The position numbers were made by a program, and so were the translations under genes. The notes beneath the pieces were generated by a model, which was given only the letters and a program-made list of their open reading frames with translations, made no database searches and was not told the DNA's origin. Positions 11,128-23,198 of a stretch of DNA of 64,000 nucleotides are shown here, in pieces (position 1 is the stretch's first letter; the number at the start of each line of letters is the position of its first letter). This stretch comes from Siphonodentalium dalli (taxonomy: Eukaryota; Mollusca; Scaphopoda; Gadilida; Siphonodentaliidae): NCBI GenBank assembly GCA_032622095.1, contig CP136063.1, positions 213,359,982-213,423,981 of the forward strand, given 5' to 3'.

Positions 11128-11719
11128 TAGGGTCCTGCGAATTGGAGATTTTGATCGAATCGAATATCGAATCGAATTCAGGAAATCGAATCGAATATCG
11201 AATCGAATATCGAATCGAATCATATCTGTGTGTTGCATTCTCAAATGGGCATGTTTTGTCAACGATTATACGATTTGTGAAAGGTTATATGAACTACACG
11301 CACAAAGTTCCATCATGACTTATGTGGCGATGAACCGTCGTTTAACTTCAGTTCGAATGATAATTGTCGAGAAAGAAAAAAACAGATTAAAATAAACGTC
11401 CATGCGGCCGTCACGACGATTAATATATAACCACGAAACGGATTATCGGAACTAAAATCACGCGAAATTTGTACAGTTTATTTGAAATATATAATCGCGA
11501 TGTACAATAAGAATTATAAGGTGCATATATACATCATTTTCTGCAATTAAATGGCACAAAAAAACAGCTAAGATCGACGTGTGTACTTGTCCGTAAACAG
11601 CCTACTTTGCCACCAATGTATATTCGAAATTTCGAGTTGGCAATTTCGACTCGAATTCGAATCGAATTTGACTTTCGAATCGAATCTCGAATCGAATATC
11701 GAATATTCGCAGGACCCTA
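11128..11719. mobile_element. 592-bp hAT-type MITE with 8-bp target duplication
   Basis: The ends are TAGGGTCCTGCGAAT and ATTCGCAGGACCCTA. Each is followed by clusters of the 12-mer-like phrase ATCGAATCGAAT in opposite orientation (11155-11220 and 11640-11706). The direct repeat GTTGAGAC flanks the element (11120-11127, 11720-11727) and fits the hAT nTnnnnAn preference. Subterminal clusters of short repeats are typical transposase-binding arrays in hAT elements. No coding sequence. Confidence 0.88.
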
Positions 11720-11726
11720 GTTGAGA

Positions 11727-12176
11727 CAGGGACGTGACTACAGGGGTGTCTCAACCCCCCCCCCCCCCCAACTTTGGTCAAATGTTCAACATATTGAAAT
11801 TTGATATACCTGACACAACACTTATTGGAAACTTCACACAAACAATAGGTTGAAATTATTTTCGTAGTTTGATTTTCCAACAATTTATTATTGGAGAATT
11901 TGTAGTTTTGAGACCAACATTTGCATATTTTCCTATTTTTGGTCACACAATTTGGACTGAAATGGCTGTCAGAAACTGTTGGAAATTGTTCAACTTTGGG
12001 GGGGGGGGGTGTCAGGTCTCAAAATTTCCAACAATTGGAAAGCTTGATGCCAGCCAAGGGGGTGCAAATGGAATTACGCGCAAACTTGTGAATTTGATAC
12101 GGTTCGAGGGGTGTAGTTAGAAATTCGAAGGTGGACATCCTTCCTAACGCGGAGACCCTCTATAGCCATATCCCTG
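11727..12176. mobile_element. 450-bp hAT-like non-autonomous element, CAGGG family, copy 1
   Basis: The left end CAGGGACGTGACTACAGGGG and the reverse-complemented right end CAGGGATATGGCTATAGAGG are similar and carry the hAT-typical CAGGG. Poly-C (about 11755-11770) and poly-G (about 11998-12010) runs sit in opposite halves. A diverged relative lies at 59690-60004. CAATGGG occurs at 11115-11121 and 12177-12183 and could be the remains of a target duplication, but it is offset from the left end by six bases. Confidence 0.65.
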
Positions 12177-12763
12177 CAATGGGCCGTGACTGCGTCTATA
12201 GCACAATATACTCACTCTAATAATCACAACCTGTCATTAATGCATTGAACAAAGTTGCTAGTGAAAAGATCGGCCTTCCGTATTTATCTAAGTGTTAGAA
12301 GCCGCCTCGAGAAATTGAACACAAATCCTGGGTTAAAATGACAACGTTATCAATTATATTTGCCTATGAAATCTTTCAATAAATAGGTTAACGCATAGCT
12401 GACTGGAATTTCATGGAATTCATGGACCTTTGAGTGAGAAAATCGTAGTGAAAGGCTACCGGTCAATGGGACAAATCTACCCGTTTCAATTCGTTATCGC
12501 TTTATGTGCTGCATTGAAAGTACCCAAGTGACCGTGACGATGTTCACCGTTTTACCCGTACCCGTTCCCGTCGGACGGGTATCGCAAACTCGCTATTGTC
12601 AAAACTTTTGTTGAATGTTCATATATGTTACATGTATTAATTATGGGTGGACAAAAATATGTTTACATCAATTAAACCCGGTTTAAACTCTGACGTTTAA
12701 CTGGAGATGAACGAATCCGGCCATTGACTTTGAACCACTGAAGGTTCTATTTTTGTAATTTAA

Positions 12764-13257
12764 AGGTACGGTTGGCCTTGGCGGTGGGTATCCTGTGAAA
12801 ATATTTCCACCCGTCAAAAAACGCCACAAACAGAAAGAACAACAAAATGTAGACAGACTTTGTCCGTATACAAATAAGAAATATCGCATAAACAGTATGT
12901 TATTGTCATATATTGGACCATTGTTATGTAAACAAAAGTATAAAAAGTTACTTTTCTGGTGTTTGTTTATATTATGATGGTAAACATAAAGAGCGTTCTT
13001 TGTTGGTGAATTCCTGATATGGAACGAATAAAGAGCGTTTATGCTATTTGTGTGTGATTAGCCAGCAGCATTGTGCTGTCTTCTGTAACACAATCAGGCT
13101 CTTGCTTAGGTAAAATATAGTAAATCTGTATGATAACATGCTGTTTACGCGATGGTCATGGTATATATGAACGAAACTGTATGCGCTTTAATGTTTTTCT
13201 GTTTACGGTGATTGGAACAAATATGAATATTTTCGACAACTAAGGCCTCACGTGCCT
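12764..13257 (+). mobile_element. 494-bp TTAA-target MITE, family T, copy 1
   Basis: The element runs from AGGTACGG to ACGTGCCT and is flanked by TTAA on both sides (12760-12763, 13258-13261). It is the same length as, and almost identical to, 54372-54865, and it is the reverse-orientation relative of 23554-24024, 31825-32290 and 34477-34944. TTAA targets point to piggyBac or Kolobok transposases. The frames inside are not conserved as proteins. Confidence 0.85.
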
Positions 13258-13682
13258 TTAATAATGCATATCTAACGTTTTTTAGTGATACCGAAACCTA
13301 TGTCATGAGTGAGCGAGACAAATGCTTATCGTCATTTCTATTTATGTATAATGTATGTAGTCATCTTACACGCATGTGTATAATGATTGGCTAATTGTAG
13401 AAATATGGCATCCAATATGTTGAACTATTCAGGGTTCGACTATCGAGTTGCCGAATACAAATTTTGCAACAGTAAAACACGTGGACCAGTCACGTCTACC
13501 ACAGAAAATCACGAAATAACGCACATCTATCCCCTACATATTAATGTGGTCATGGGAATTCACCCAACTCCGAAAATTAAATTTGCTGAAGTTATAATGC
13601 ATATGCGGTCGAAACAAATTACTTGTTTATAATGCTGATTATAGAATCTGCATCGTGTATGCTTGAATAAACTTATACTCAC

Positions 13683-13799
13683 TGTTTGCACAGATTGATC
13701 CATCGAAACCTGTGTCGTCACAATTACACACGAAGCTGTTTACCAAATCGGTACACGAACCTCCATTAAGACAAGGATTGGGATCACAGTCATCTATAT
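13683..13799 (-). CDS. calcium-binding EGF-like domain exon, gene A exon 3
   Basis: This 39-residue exon, phase 1 at both ends, has acceptor TTTGTCTTGCAG and donor ACA|GTGAGT. The translation has six cysteines in the canonical spacing: [20 protein letters not shown] and GFDGSIC. The split codon with the preceding EGF exon gives Asp, so the domain opens D-I-D-D-C, the calcium-binding EGF signature. NSF at the centre fits the hydroxylation/packing consensus seen in Notch- and fibropellin-like proteins. The product is extracellular. Intron lengths to its neighbours are about 1.8 kb (upstream) and 6.6 kb (downstream). Confidence 0.88.
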
Positions 13800-14887
13800 C
13801 TGCAAGACAAACATGTATCCCTCCCTTATAATAAAACATGTCATTATACAATGTTGTGTACGGTATATGTTTTCTTGTAGTCGGCCAGGTTGTCGTGAAA
13901 AGTCATATAGTGATTGGTGCACTACTGTTATGTTAAATTAACTAAACTAAACGATAAAGCCCCCCACACTGTGTTTGGTAAACCTGAACATACGAAATCC
14001 ACATGTGTATTATACCCCCTTAATATACGATATATCGTCTGCATACACACCTCACTTATTCGTAAATCCACATACACCATGATGGCCTGCGCTCGTTTGG
14101 ACAATGGCAAACTACTTGCCATGTGGGATAATCCAGTATTACCCCACATATTATATACCAATCTATTATATATACCAATTCAGCATCATCTATACATTTA
14201 TAAGCATATTATATGAACCCCAAATCCATGTATGTTACTATACCAGTATGATTATATATAGCGTATTGGTGATCGGAATATAAGGAAAATATGAGTGCCC
14301 ATACGGCAAGCTATCAATCCAGCTTCTCCCCGTGGGGCACAACGGTAAACTGAAGACCATAACTAATTAACATAAAATATGCGGAACATGTGTTTCACCG
14401 CATGTTAAACTCATTATCTGAGTCATCGCACAAGCTATCATATACATAGTTCCCAGTGATATAAATACGAATATATTACTATCCTAGATTCATTCTATTC
14501 TCTTTCCGATTCTCATTCTAGTTAGCTGCGCAGAGAGTCCATCCCTGACAGGCGTCGTCAGACGGGTTGTTATGTATCAACCGTGGACATCTCAATATTT
14601 CCGGTCACCAACGTTACCGCTCATCTCTTCATTTGATATGACAATTAAATGTTATCTCCAACAAGACTGTGCCGACTTCATAACCCCACAGCCATGCATG
14701 ACGCGAATGCATTTGATAACGACTTATTGGGAATTGAATTAAACATGGAGGTGGGACACTGGGTGAGAAGTTCTTGAAACTCACACGAACATCCGCGCCC
14801 CACAATAAGAGTGCATCTGACAAGAATAATTATCATAAGCAGTGTGGTATTATTGGTATCCACATGGACATAGTTTCCGTCCCTGGT

Positions 14888-15223
14888 TTAGTCTGGCTGG
14901 GTGGTGTTTCCATCTTCACATTGAAGACAGTAGCGGGGACGTCCGATGCGACCCGTTAACTGGTACCACTTTCTACGTCGACGACAAGGGCATCCGGGTG
15001 GCATCGGCGTCCTGCTCCCGCTGGTGATCGTTATATCGTCGATAAGAAGCCCGGGGGAGAAATTGGGGGACAAGGCGTCTCTCAGTTCCACTTGTCTCCA
15101 ATTGGACCTCCTATCTTCTTCCCCATTAGATCTGCCAAGCCGCGGCCAGTAGAATGTTCCACAGGAGCGTATTGGTGGTCCAAAACCACCTGCAGTCGGT
15201 CCGCATTGGAGTGTAAAGTCCAT
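14888..15223 (-). other. GC-rich open frame of 111 codons, function unknown
   Basis: This 336-bp frame sits inside the intron between EGF exons 1 and 2 and is much richer in G and C than its surroundings. The frame reads RSCGTFYWPRLGRS near the start and ends with PPGCPCRRRRKWYQL and YCLQCEDGN, so it has paired cysteines and a basic cluster. An acceptor-like GTGTTAG lies just before the first Met. Splicing it into gene A in phase 1 would hit a stop. The opposite strand is also open over much of the interval (15092-15352), which is expected in GC-rich DNA. It could be a processed fragment, an exon of a nested gene, or chance. I recognise no family. Confidence 0.25.
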
Positions 15224-15569
15224 CTAACACAATGGGTCGACCGCATATCGCTTATCGCGGATAGGATTTTTACTGGGGATTACCAGTTCGATTTACAGAA
15301 AAATATAGTAATATTTGTATATCTAAATAATTTACTCTGGACCAACATGTGAGCTCCGTGAGGGCGGGCAATGATTGATCAACACAGAAGTTTTTAAAAT
15401 TAGCGACTATTTGTAGGAAAAATAAAACAAACCATTTCAGTTTGGTGGTGGTTTGTTCCCGAAATGTCCAGATGCAAAAAAAAAAACAGAAAAGACAAAA
15501 CAAAAACCAGCATAGCAAATGTATGTAAATGTAATATACCTCACATGCGCCTGTTGTTTCTTCACTCAC

Positions 15570-15692
15570 CTGTTTCGCAGTAATCTCCCGTGAATCCAAC
15601 CTGGCATCGACAGATGGGCAAATCGTTATCGGTTGCGTTCAGGCCACATGTCCCGCCGTTTTCACAGGGACTGTCACAACAAGGATCTTCAG
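15570..15692 (-). CDS. EGF-like domain exon, gene A exon 2
   Basis: This 41-residue exon, phase 1 at both ends, has acceptor TATATTACAG and donor ACAG|GTGAGT. It reads EDPCCDSPC, ENGGTC, then a loop with NDLPICRC, and GFTGDYCET. This is an EGF domain without the calcium-site D-x-D-E start, and it has one additional Cys in PCCD. Joined to the signal-peptide exon at 26780-26888, the split codon becomes GCT (Ala), and joined to the next exon it becomes GAT (Asp), so the frame is kept on both sides. NAT in the loop is a possible N-glycosylation site. Confidence 0.8.
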
Positions 15693-15990
15693 CTGTAATA
15701 TAATATCGTACTATTACACAATCTTCTTCTATATCCACGTTTTAATGCGACTGCCATACGTATATTTAATGCACCCGCGTGTAGCTGATACTGGTGTATT
15801 GGTATACCAATGTTTGGAGTCATAGGGCGACTTGTACGAAGATTGTGTATTATACTCAAGTATTGCATGTGAACTGTGCCATTGTGCATGTATCCACGGC
15901 CTCACAGTGTACGCCATGGTGTGATTGTTTGATGGGATCATCATTTGCTAACCTCGGGAGTTAGATTGACATTGAGATTAAGTAATGGTT

Positions 15991-16419
15991 AGAGCACAAG
16001 AATTGTTCTTTACCAGAATCAATCGACTCGAAGACGATATTTATTCTGATAAAGATATGTTCGTGTGCTCTGACCGACTTAGGGCACAATTGATCCCACA
16101 TAATGCAATCAACTGGAAATGTGCCGTTGGGCGTGTTTTGACCACGACGCACAATCCGTGCGCTGCCGCAATTTGACACAATAGCCGGTTAGCCACTCCC
16201 AACAACGTGATTATCATGAACTGATCGCCGTTGAATGTGAATGGATATGTCCGAAACAACACGAACTGGTCCAAATTTGAAGCGCCCGTGCGATTTGTCT
16301 GTTATGACTTGCGTGTGTCTAACAATGGGATAATCACTGAACTATTCCTTCGCCAGCCTTGGGAATTGGTGTGCTTTACCAAAAATTAGGGAAAGATTGC
16401 AACAATGGGATCGTGCCCT
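15991..16419 (+). mobile_element. short interspersed DNA element, family R, copy 2
   Basis: Reverse-orientation relative of 3127-3477, starting AGAGCACAAGAATTGTTC and ending ACAATGGGATCGTGCCCT. It is about 80 bases longer than copy 1 because of extra sequence near 16250-16330. Its right end abuts the large inverted-repeat element at 16421, so one inserted at the edge of the other. The frame at 15985-16176 is the counterpart of 3242-3463. Confidence 0.6.
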
Positions 16420-16420
16420 A

Positions 16421-19400
16421 ATAGTCCTGGAGATATTGGTCAACCTCTGCACCCCCCCAGGACTCAACTTCACCCCACTATTTTTCTTTCTTAATGGCTC
16501 CTCTAATTTTTTTCACTTGTTAACAAGAACAAAAAGTGGTCGCAGAGACTCCAGACAAGATGGCGTCCATCATGGCGGCCATTTTTTTTATATGCACCAG
16601 ATCTCTTTGATCGCCGTTATAGTAAAGATGATATCACATGCGGTCTTGCTTTCCGCTCGATTCGTTATGGTGATATACAACCCTTACAAATTAGCCAAAA
16701 ATCCGCCACCAGAATCCAATATGGCGGCCAAGATGGCCGCCGAAATGTGAAAATATGCTATTTTTCTGACATTTCACCACCTTTCGTTTGTCTCTGTGGG
16801 AAAATATTGGCATTTTGGCATGATGTTATACATTTATCGTATAGAAGAGTCATTGGCGAACACATGGGGACCATAATATACATTCATTGTGGGATATTTT
16901 TGTCCGATATCACGTTTTCCCAAATGCCGGTATAATAGGTCAAAGCGTCCATCATGGCGGCCATTTTTTTTTATATGCACCAGATCTCTTTGATCGCCGT
17001 TATAGTAAATATGATATCACATGCGGTCTTGCTTTCCGCTCGATTCGTTATGGTGATATACAACCCTTACAAATTAGCCAAAAATCCGCCACCAGAATCC
17101 AATATGGCGGCCAAGATGGCCGCCGAAATGTGAAAATATGCTATTTTTCTGACATTTCACCACCTTTCGTTTGTCTCTGTGGGAAAATATTGGCATTTTG
17201 GCATGATGTTATACATTTATCGTATAGAAAAGTCATTGGCGAACACATGGGGACCATAATATACATTCATTGTGGGATATTTTTGTCCGATATCACGTTT
17301 TCCCAAATGCCGGTATAATAGGTCAAAGCGTCCATCATGGCGGCCATTTTTTTTATATGCACCAGATCTCTTTGATCGCCGTTATAGTAAAGATGATATC
17401 ACATGCGGTCTTGCTTTCCGCTCGATTCGTTATGGTGATATACAACCCTTACAAATTAGCCAAAAATCCGCCACCAGAATCCAATATGGCGGCCAAGATG
17501 GCCGCCGAAATGTGAAAATATGCTATTTTTCTGACATTTCACCACCTTTCGTTTGTATCTGTGTGAAAATATTGGCATTTTGGCATGATGTTATACATTT
17601 ATCGTATAGAAAAGTCATTGGCGAACACATGGGGACCATAATATACATTCATTGTGGATATTTTTGTCCGATATCACGTTTTCCCAAATGCCGGTATAAT
17701 AGGTCAAAGCAGAATCGACGTTAATAAAGCGATGTAATGTTTCGAATCAATGAATGTTACTGCTATCATAACAACACCCATACATATATATATGCAGGAG
17801 ATACTCGGGCTAGGATTCCTCTTATACCTGAGTTGAGGAATATTCACCCAAATCCAAGATGGCGGCCAAAATGGCCACCAGAAATAGAAAAATGCCGAAA
17901 ATCATTGCTTTTAACATCATTGAGCATTATTGTCATGACAACTCCACACCTGCTTACATTTAGGCGAAGAACTTTCCTTGTACCATATCCAAATAAAAGT
18001 CCCCCAAATTCAAAATGGCGCCCACAATGGCGGACAGATTTTGAAAAATCACCGAAATTCCCTCATATTCACATTATTGGGCATTATTGTCGAGACAACT
18101 CCACCCATGCTTACAATTGAATTGGAATACTGAAGTGACGTAATTACCTTCCATCTCATGCAATAAATGGTCTTCCAAATCGATGATGGCGGCCAAAATG
18201 GCGACCGAAATTTGAAAACACGTCTACATTTCTTTACTTTCTTACGATGGGCGTTATTGTTTCGCGATTTCTACCCACCATTACATGTTGATATGGAATA
18301 TTGATATTAAGTATTCATTAGGGTTTGCCAATTGATACTCACAGTCAAGATGGCGGCCAAACTGGCGGCCAGAAATTGAAAAGAAGTCGATATTATCACA
18401 TACTAATTTCAACTTGTTGTCATAATATCGATATGTATAGACGAAACGGTACATAATATAAGCCATCTATTAGTTCCAATATAAGTCGTAGCCTTTTGGA
18501 AGGATGAAAACCCACAATCGCGATGTGACATTTCAAAATCCATTCTTGACTATAACGGGCCCATACTGGTCGTAACCGTATATAGGTGCGCCGAATAGTC
18601 AAATTATGACTTCCAAGAATCAAAACAACAGTACCTGAGCTTATTCTGATTTGCCACATTCAGCATTATCTGGACCAGTTATCATCTCTTCGTCAGATTA
18701 ATTTATCTCGCTCACAACAACACAGTTTTCTACACTTCTTTGTAGAAGGGTCCCACTAATCGGAATGTTTCAAACAATATATATGCCGGTGTCCAGCTCA
18801 CGTGTTTGTTTCGAAAGCTTTGAATTCTTATCCTTATTCTTGGCGAGCTTCATTCGTGGTATAGCTTATGGTATAATTCAGATGCTACCTATGGGGTATG
18901 GGCGTCATATTGTGCGATAAACTAGACAGGTATTCGGTCGATGCGTATACTAGCTTTCAGAAGGACCTATCTATCTGCGTATTTTCAGCTTTGGTGAGCT
19001 AATGGGGATAACAACATGTACACCTGGTGATCTTCTCAAACAGCCACTTCTCAATATATGGTTCATCAATTCACATACTCATCTAGTGCACTGACGTACC
19101 CGGACAACTATGGCTTCGAATGTTGAAAGCCTGAGATTTGACGGATGCCTTTCTGCTAAGGCACATGAGACCATAGTACATACTATGCCCACACTTCTTG
19201 AACATGATCATAAGAACAATCTTGTTGGCGTCCAGCAATCGTATCACCGAACAGATCCAAGCAGATGATAACAATACACACGGTGCTAGTTTGCGGGAAT
19301 GTGTCATGATAGTGGATATGAAATTGGACCATGACTGCACCGCCCCTTATTTTGATATGTTTTAGATTCAGACATGATCTCATGTGTGGCTTTGCTTTCC

Positions 19401-22248
19401 TTGTATGCTAAGATTGTATGTTCCCATCCGTTTGGAAGCCGTTCTTAATCAACTGGACCAGGCGTGTACCATTGGCTACTACTGTATAAGCCCCACCCAG
19501 ACTGGGGTGTAGTCTTAAAGGCGATGCATTTGATAGTTGGCTGATATGTCATACTCACGCTGGGTGGTGGTCGGTATGTTTCAAGAAAGTACAAATGCCA
19601 TCAACACAAGGATTAAATGTTCAACGCGAAGAACATCCAGAGGAATGTTACGTTGATGAGCTCTGGCATTCAGTTCAACATATGTTGGGCACACCAAGTG
19701 ATTTCTTAGTAACATCACCATTGCGACCATTGTCCTACATGAGACATTAACTACTATATTCTAAAGTTATATATATATATAAAGTTATATGATCATAAAG
19801 ATCGCGTTCCCCAACGTCCACAGCCATTGCCATCGAGACTATAAATTGTGCTTTAAATACATAATGAAATAAATGCACCACAGTTCCTGACATTTTCTTG
19901 AATAATACAGCCCACATACTGACACTTACCCTGCGAGAGGATAACAAAAACGCATGCCATAAAGACATTATCCTTTAGTCCATCCGACTGTTTTGGGGGA
20001 GGCTAGCAAATAGTATTATCCAGACAAAATTGTTCGTCTGGTCAAGTTGAATCAGAACGGCTTCGAAACGGATGTGGAAATACAATCTTACCACACCAAA
20101 AAAAGGCACCCATTACATTCTATATCTTAACCATGCACCAGGTATAGGGGTGGTGTATACCGTTGCCCATTTCATTCCCACTATCATGGCGCATGTCCAC
20201 AAACTAGCACCGCGAGTAGTGTTCTTGTCTGCTGGGAAACAACTGCTGGACGTCACACAGTTTGCTTCGGATCATGGTCAAGAAGTGTGGGTAGTCGGTA
20301 CATTATGGTCTTCTCCTTACCAGATAGACATCTGTCCAAGGGAATTTGACAGCTAGCAACCCTAGAAACACTGTCAAAGATGTCCACTGAGTTTGAGTTC
20401 GCTGAGTTTGTGAGTTGACGAACCATCTATTGAGAAGTGACTAGCTACCTGGTTCGCCAGTTGTACATGGCGTTATCCCCATGGGGTATGAGACACATAC
20501 ATAGAGATGACCTTCTGTAAGCTTGTATGCTCATCGATCATATACCTTCCTAGTTCAAGATGACACACAAATCCAATATTTAGCAAATATTTAAAATCGT
20601 AAGCTAGACACCGGAAAATGAGCTGTTTGAAACGTTATGATTAGAGGGACCCTTCTCCCAGGAAGTAGTGAATACTTTGTCGGTGTGAGCGACCTAGATT
20701 TATCAGACAAAGAAATGGAAGCTGGTCCAGATAATTATGGACGTGACGTGGCAAATCAGAATCTGTTATCAGGTACTTGTTCTGATATGACTATTCGGCG
20801 CACCTACGGTTACGGCCATTATCGGCGCTGAGTGGAGAATGGATTTCGAAATGCCACATCGCGATATTAATTGTGGGTTTTCATCTTTTCAGAAGGATAC
20901 GAGCTATGTCATGCGTTTTGATACGTTTAAGTTGAACTAATAGATGGTTTATGTACAGTTTCGTCCATACATACCGATATTATGACAAAAAGTTGAAATT
21001 AGCATGTGATAATATCGACTTCTTTTCAATTTCTGGCCGCCAGTTTGGCCACCATCTTGACTGTGAGTATCAATTGCCAAACCCTAATAAATACTTCATA
21101 TCAATATTCCACATCAACATGCAATGGTGGGTAGACATCGCGAAACAATAATGCCCATCGTAAGAAAGTAAAGGAATGCAGGCGTGTTTTCAAATTTCGG
21201 TCGCCAGTTTGGCAGCCATCTTCGATTTGGAAAACCATTTCTTGCATGAGATGTAAGGTAATTACTTCACCTCAGTATTTACAATTCAACTGTAAGCATG
21301 GGTGGAGTTGTCTCTACAATAATGCCCAATGATGTGAATATGAGGGAATTTCGGTGATTTTTCAAAATCTGTCCGCCATTGTGGGCGCCATTTTGAATTT
21401 GGGGGACTTTTATTTGGATGTGGTACAAGGAAAGTTCTTCGCCTAAGTGTTCCCAACTCACAATAGTAAGTAGGTGTGGATTTATCATGACAATAATGCT
21501 CACTGATGTTAAAATCAGCGATTTTCGGCGATTTTTTATTTCTGGTGGCCATTTTGGCCGCCATCTTGGATTAGGGTGAATATTTCTCAACTCAGGTATA
21601 AGAGGAATCCTAGTTCGACTATCTCCTATACATATATATGCATGGGTGTTGGTATGATAGCAATAACATTCATTGATTCGAAACATTACATCACGTTATT
21701 AGCGTTGATTCGGCTTTGACCTATTATACCGGCATTTGGGAAAACGTGATAACGGACAAATATATCCCACAATGAATGTATATTATGGTCCCCATGTGTT
21801 CGCCAATGACTCTTCTATACGATAAATGTATAACATCATGCCAAAATGCCAATATTTTGCCACAGAGACAAACGAAAGGTGGTGAAATGTCAGAAAAATA
21901 GCATATTTTCACATTTCGGCGGCCATCTTGGCCGCCATATTGGATTCTGGTGTCGGATTTTTGGCTAATTTGTAAGGGTTTTATATTAGTATAACGAATC
22001 GAGCGAAAAACAAGACCGCATGTGATATCATCTTTACTATAACGGCGAGCAAAGAGACCTGGTGCATATCAAAAAAATGGCCGCCATGATGGACGCCATC
22101 TTGTCTGGAGTCTCTGCGGCCACTTTTTTTTTCTTGTTAACAAGTGAAAAAAATTAGAGGAGCCATTAAGAAAGAAAATTAATGGGGTGAAGTTGAGTCC
22201 TGGGGGGGGGGGGGGGGTGCAGAGGTTGACCAATATCTCCTGGACTAT
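16421..22248. mobile_element. 5.8-kb giant inverted repeat / fold-back element
   Basis: The ends are ATAGTCCTGGAGATATTGG (16421) and its near complement ending GGACTAT (22248). Left arm 16421 to about 19360 matches right arm about 20150-22248 in reverse complement almost throughout, including the GGCGGCCA-rich units. The unmatched centre is about 0.8 kb (19370-20150). Arms differ in length because the left arm has two extra copies of a 382-bp unit and the right arm has only one copy. A 16-base G run (about 22202-22217) corresponds to a 7-base C run near 16452. No transposase frame was seen in the loop. The target duplication is unclear. A diverged relative is at 24570-25050. Confidence 0.8.
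16565..17709 (+). repeat. three tandem 382-bp units inside the left arm of the fold-back element
   Basis: Units start with GTCCATCATGGCGGCC at 16565, 16947 and 17330 and differ by only a few bases. Each contains AATATGGCGGCCAAGATGGC. Overlapping long frames (16887-17318, 17272-17724) simply follow the repeat and are not genes. The following segment, 17840-18400, carries four more diverged units of about 160 bp, each with ATGGCGGCCAAAATGG or similar. Confidence 0.92.
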
Positions 22249-22407
22249 AACGGATGTTATTGCCGGGTTGCTGTTGGGTCACTAGTCAACGGTGGCAATA
22301 GACGCTATTCATTTTGGATTTTGTATAATTATTATGTTTTCGCTTTCGGCATTTTTGTTCTGGAATAGTTACCCATATAGACATATCAATGAAAACGATA
22401 CTGCATT

Positions 22408-23175
22408 CTAATATATAACACGGTCACGGCGAGCACGCCTTTCTAATATATAACACGGTCACGGCGAGCACGCCTTTCTAATATATAACACGGTCACGGC
22501 GAGCACGCCTTTCTAATATATAACACGGTCACGGCGAGCACGCCTTTCTAATATATAACACGGTCACGGCGAGCACGCCTTTCTAATATATAACACGGTC
22601 ACGGCGAGCACGCCTTTCTAATATATAACACGGTCACGGCGAGCACGCCTTTCTAATATATAACACGGTCACGGCGAGCACGCCTTTCTAATATATAACA
22701 CGGTCACGGCGAGCACGCCTTTCTAATATATAACACGGTCACGGCGAGCACGCCTGTCTAATATATAACACGGTCACGCGAGCACGCCTTTCTAATATAT
22801 AACACGGTCACGGCGAGCACGCCTTTCTAATATATAACACGGTCACGGCGAGCACGCCTTTCTAATATATAACACGGTCACGGCGAGCACGCCTTTCTAA
22901 TATATAACACGGTCACGGCGAGCACGCCTTTCTAATATATAACACGGTCACGGCGAGCACGCCTTTCTAATATATAACACGGTCACGGCGAGCACGCCTT
23001 TCTAATATATAACACGGTCACGGCGAGCACGCCTTTCTAATATATAACACGGTCACGGCGAGCACGCCTTTCTAATATATAACACGGTCACGGCGAGCAC
23101 GCCTTTCTAATATATAACACGGTCACGGCGAGCACGCCTTTCTAATATATAACACGGTCACGGTGAGCACGCCTT
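22408..23175. repeat. 35-bp minisatellite, 22 copies
   Basis: The unit begins CTAATATATAACACGG and ends CGGCGAGCACGCCTTT. The array is almost perfectly homogeneous. One unit near 22757-22790 has a T-to-G change and a one-base deletion, and the last unit has GGTGAGC for GGCGAGC. Each unit has a TATA-like ATATATAA and a small hairpin GGCG-AGCA-CGCC. It lies 160 bases right of the giant inverted repeat. Confidence 0.97.
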
Positions 23176-23198
23176 ACGACGATTATTGTGTTATCAAC

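Larger units (their letters stand above)
9837..12596. mobile_element. 2.76-kb terminal-inverted-repeat element holding nested insertions
   Basis: The left end ATAGCGAGTTTGCGAT and right end ATCGCAAACTCGCTAT are inverted repeats, each followed inward by (C)GGGTA/TACCC runs. The left end also forms its own hairpin (9842-9930, CCGGTACGGGTA against TACCCGTACCGG). A second, solitary copy of the right end is at 37688-37897, confirming a dispersed family. Inside are two younger hAT-like elements (11128-11719 and 11727-12176). No transposase was recognised, and frames at 9975-10178 and 10351-10667 look random. The target duplication is not resolved. Confidence 0.65.

Noticed and set aside
16887-17724. 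Overlapping 143-150-codon frames repeated in tandem
   Set aside because: They follow the 382-bp repeat exactly and the other arm has them broken. Not proteins.
21279-21686. 135-codon minus-strand frame in the right arm of the giant palindrome
   Set aside because: It is the mirror of a plus-strand frame in the left arm (17737-18120); both come from the repeat, with differences unlike coding divergence.
22408-23175. CRISPR-like array of a 35-bp repeat
   Set aside because: There are no unique spacers: the units are contiguous and identical, and the context is animal. It is a minisatellite.
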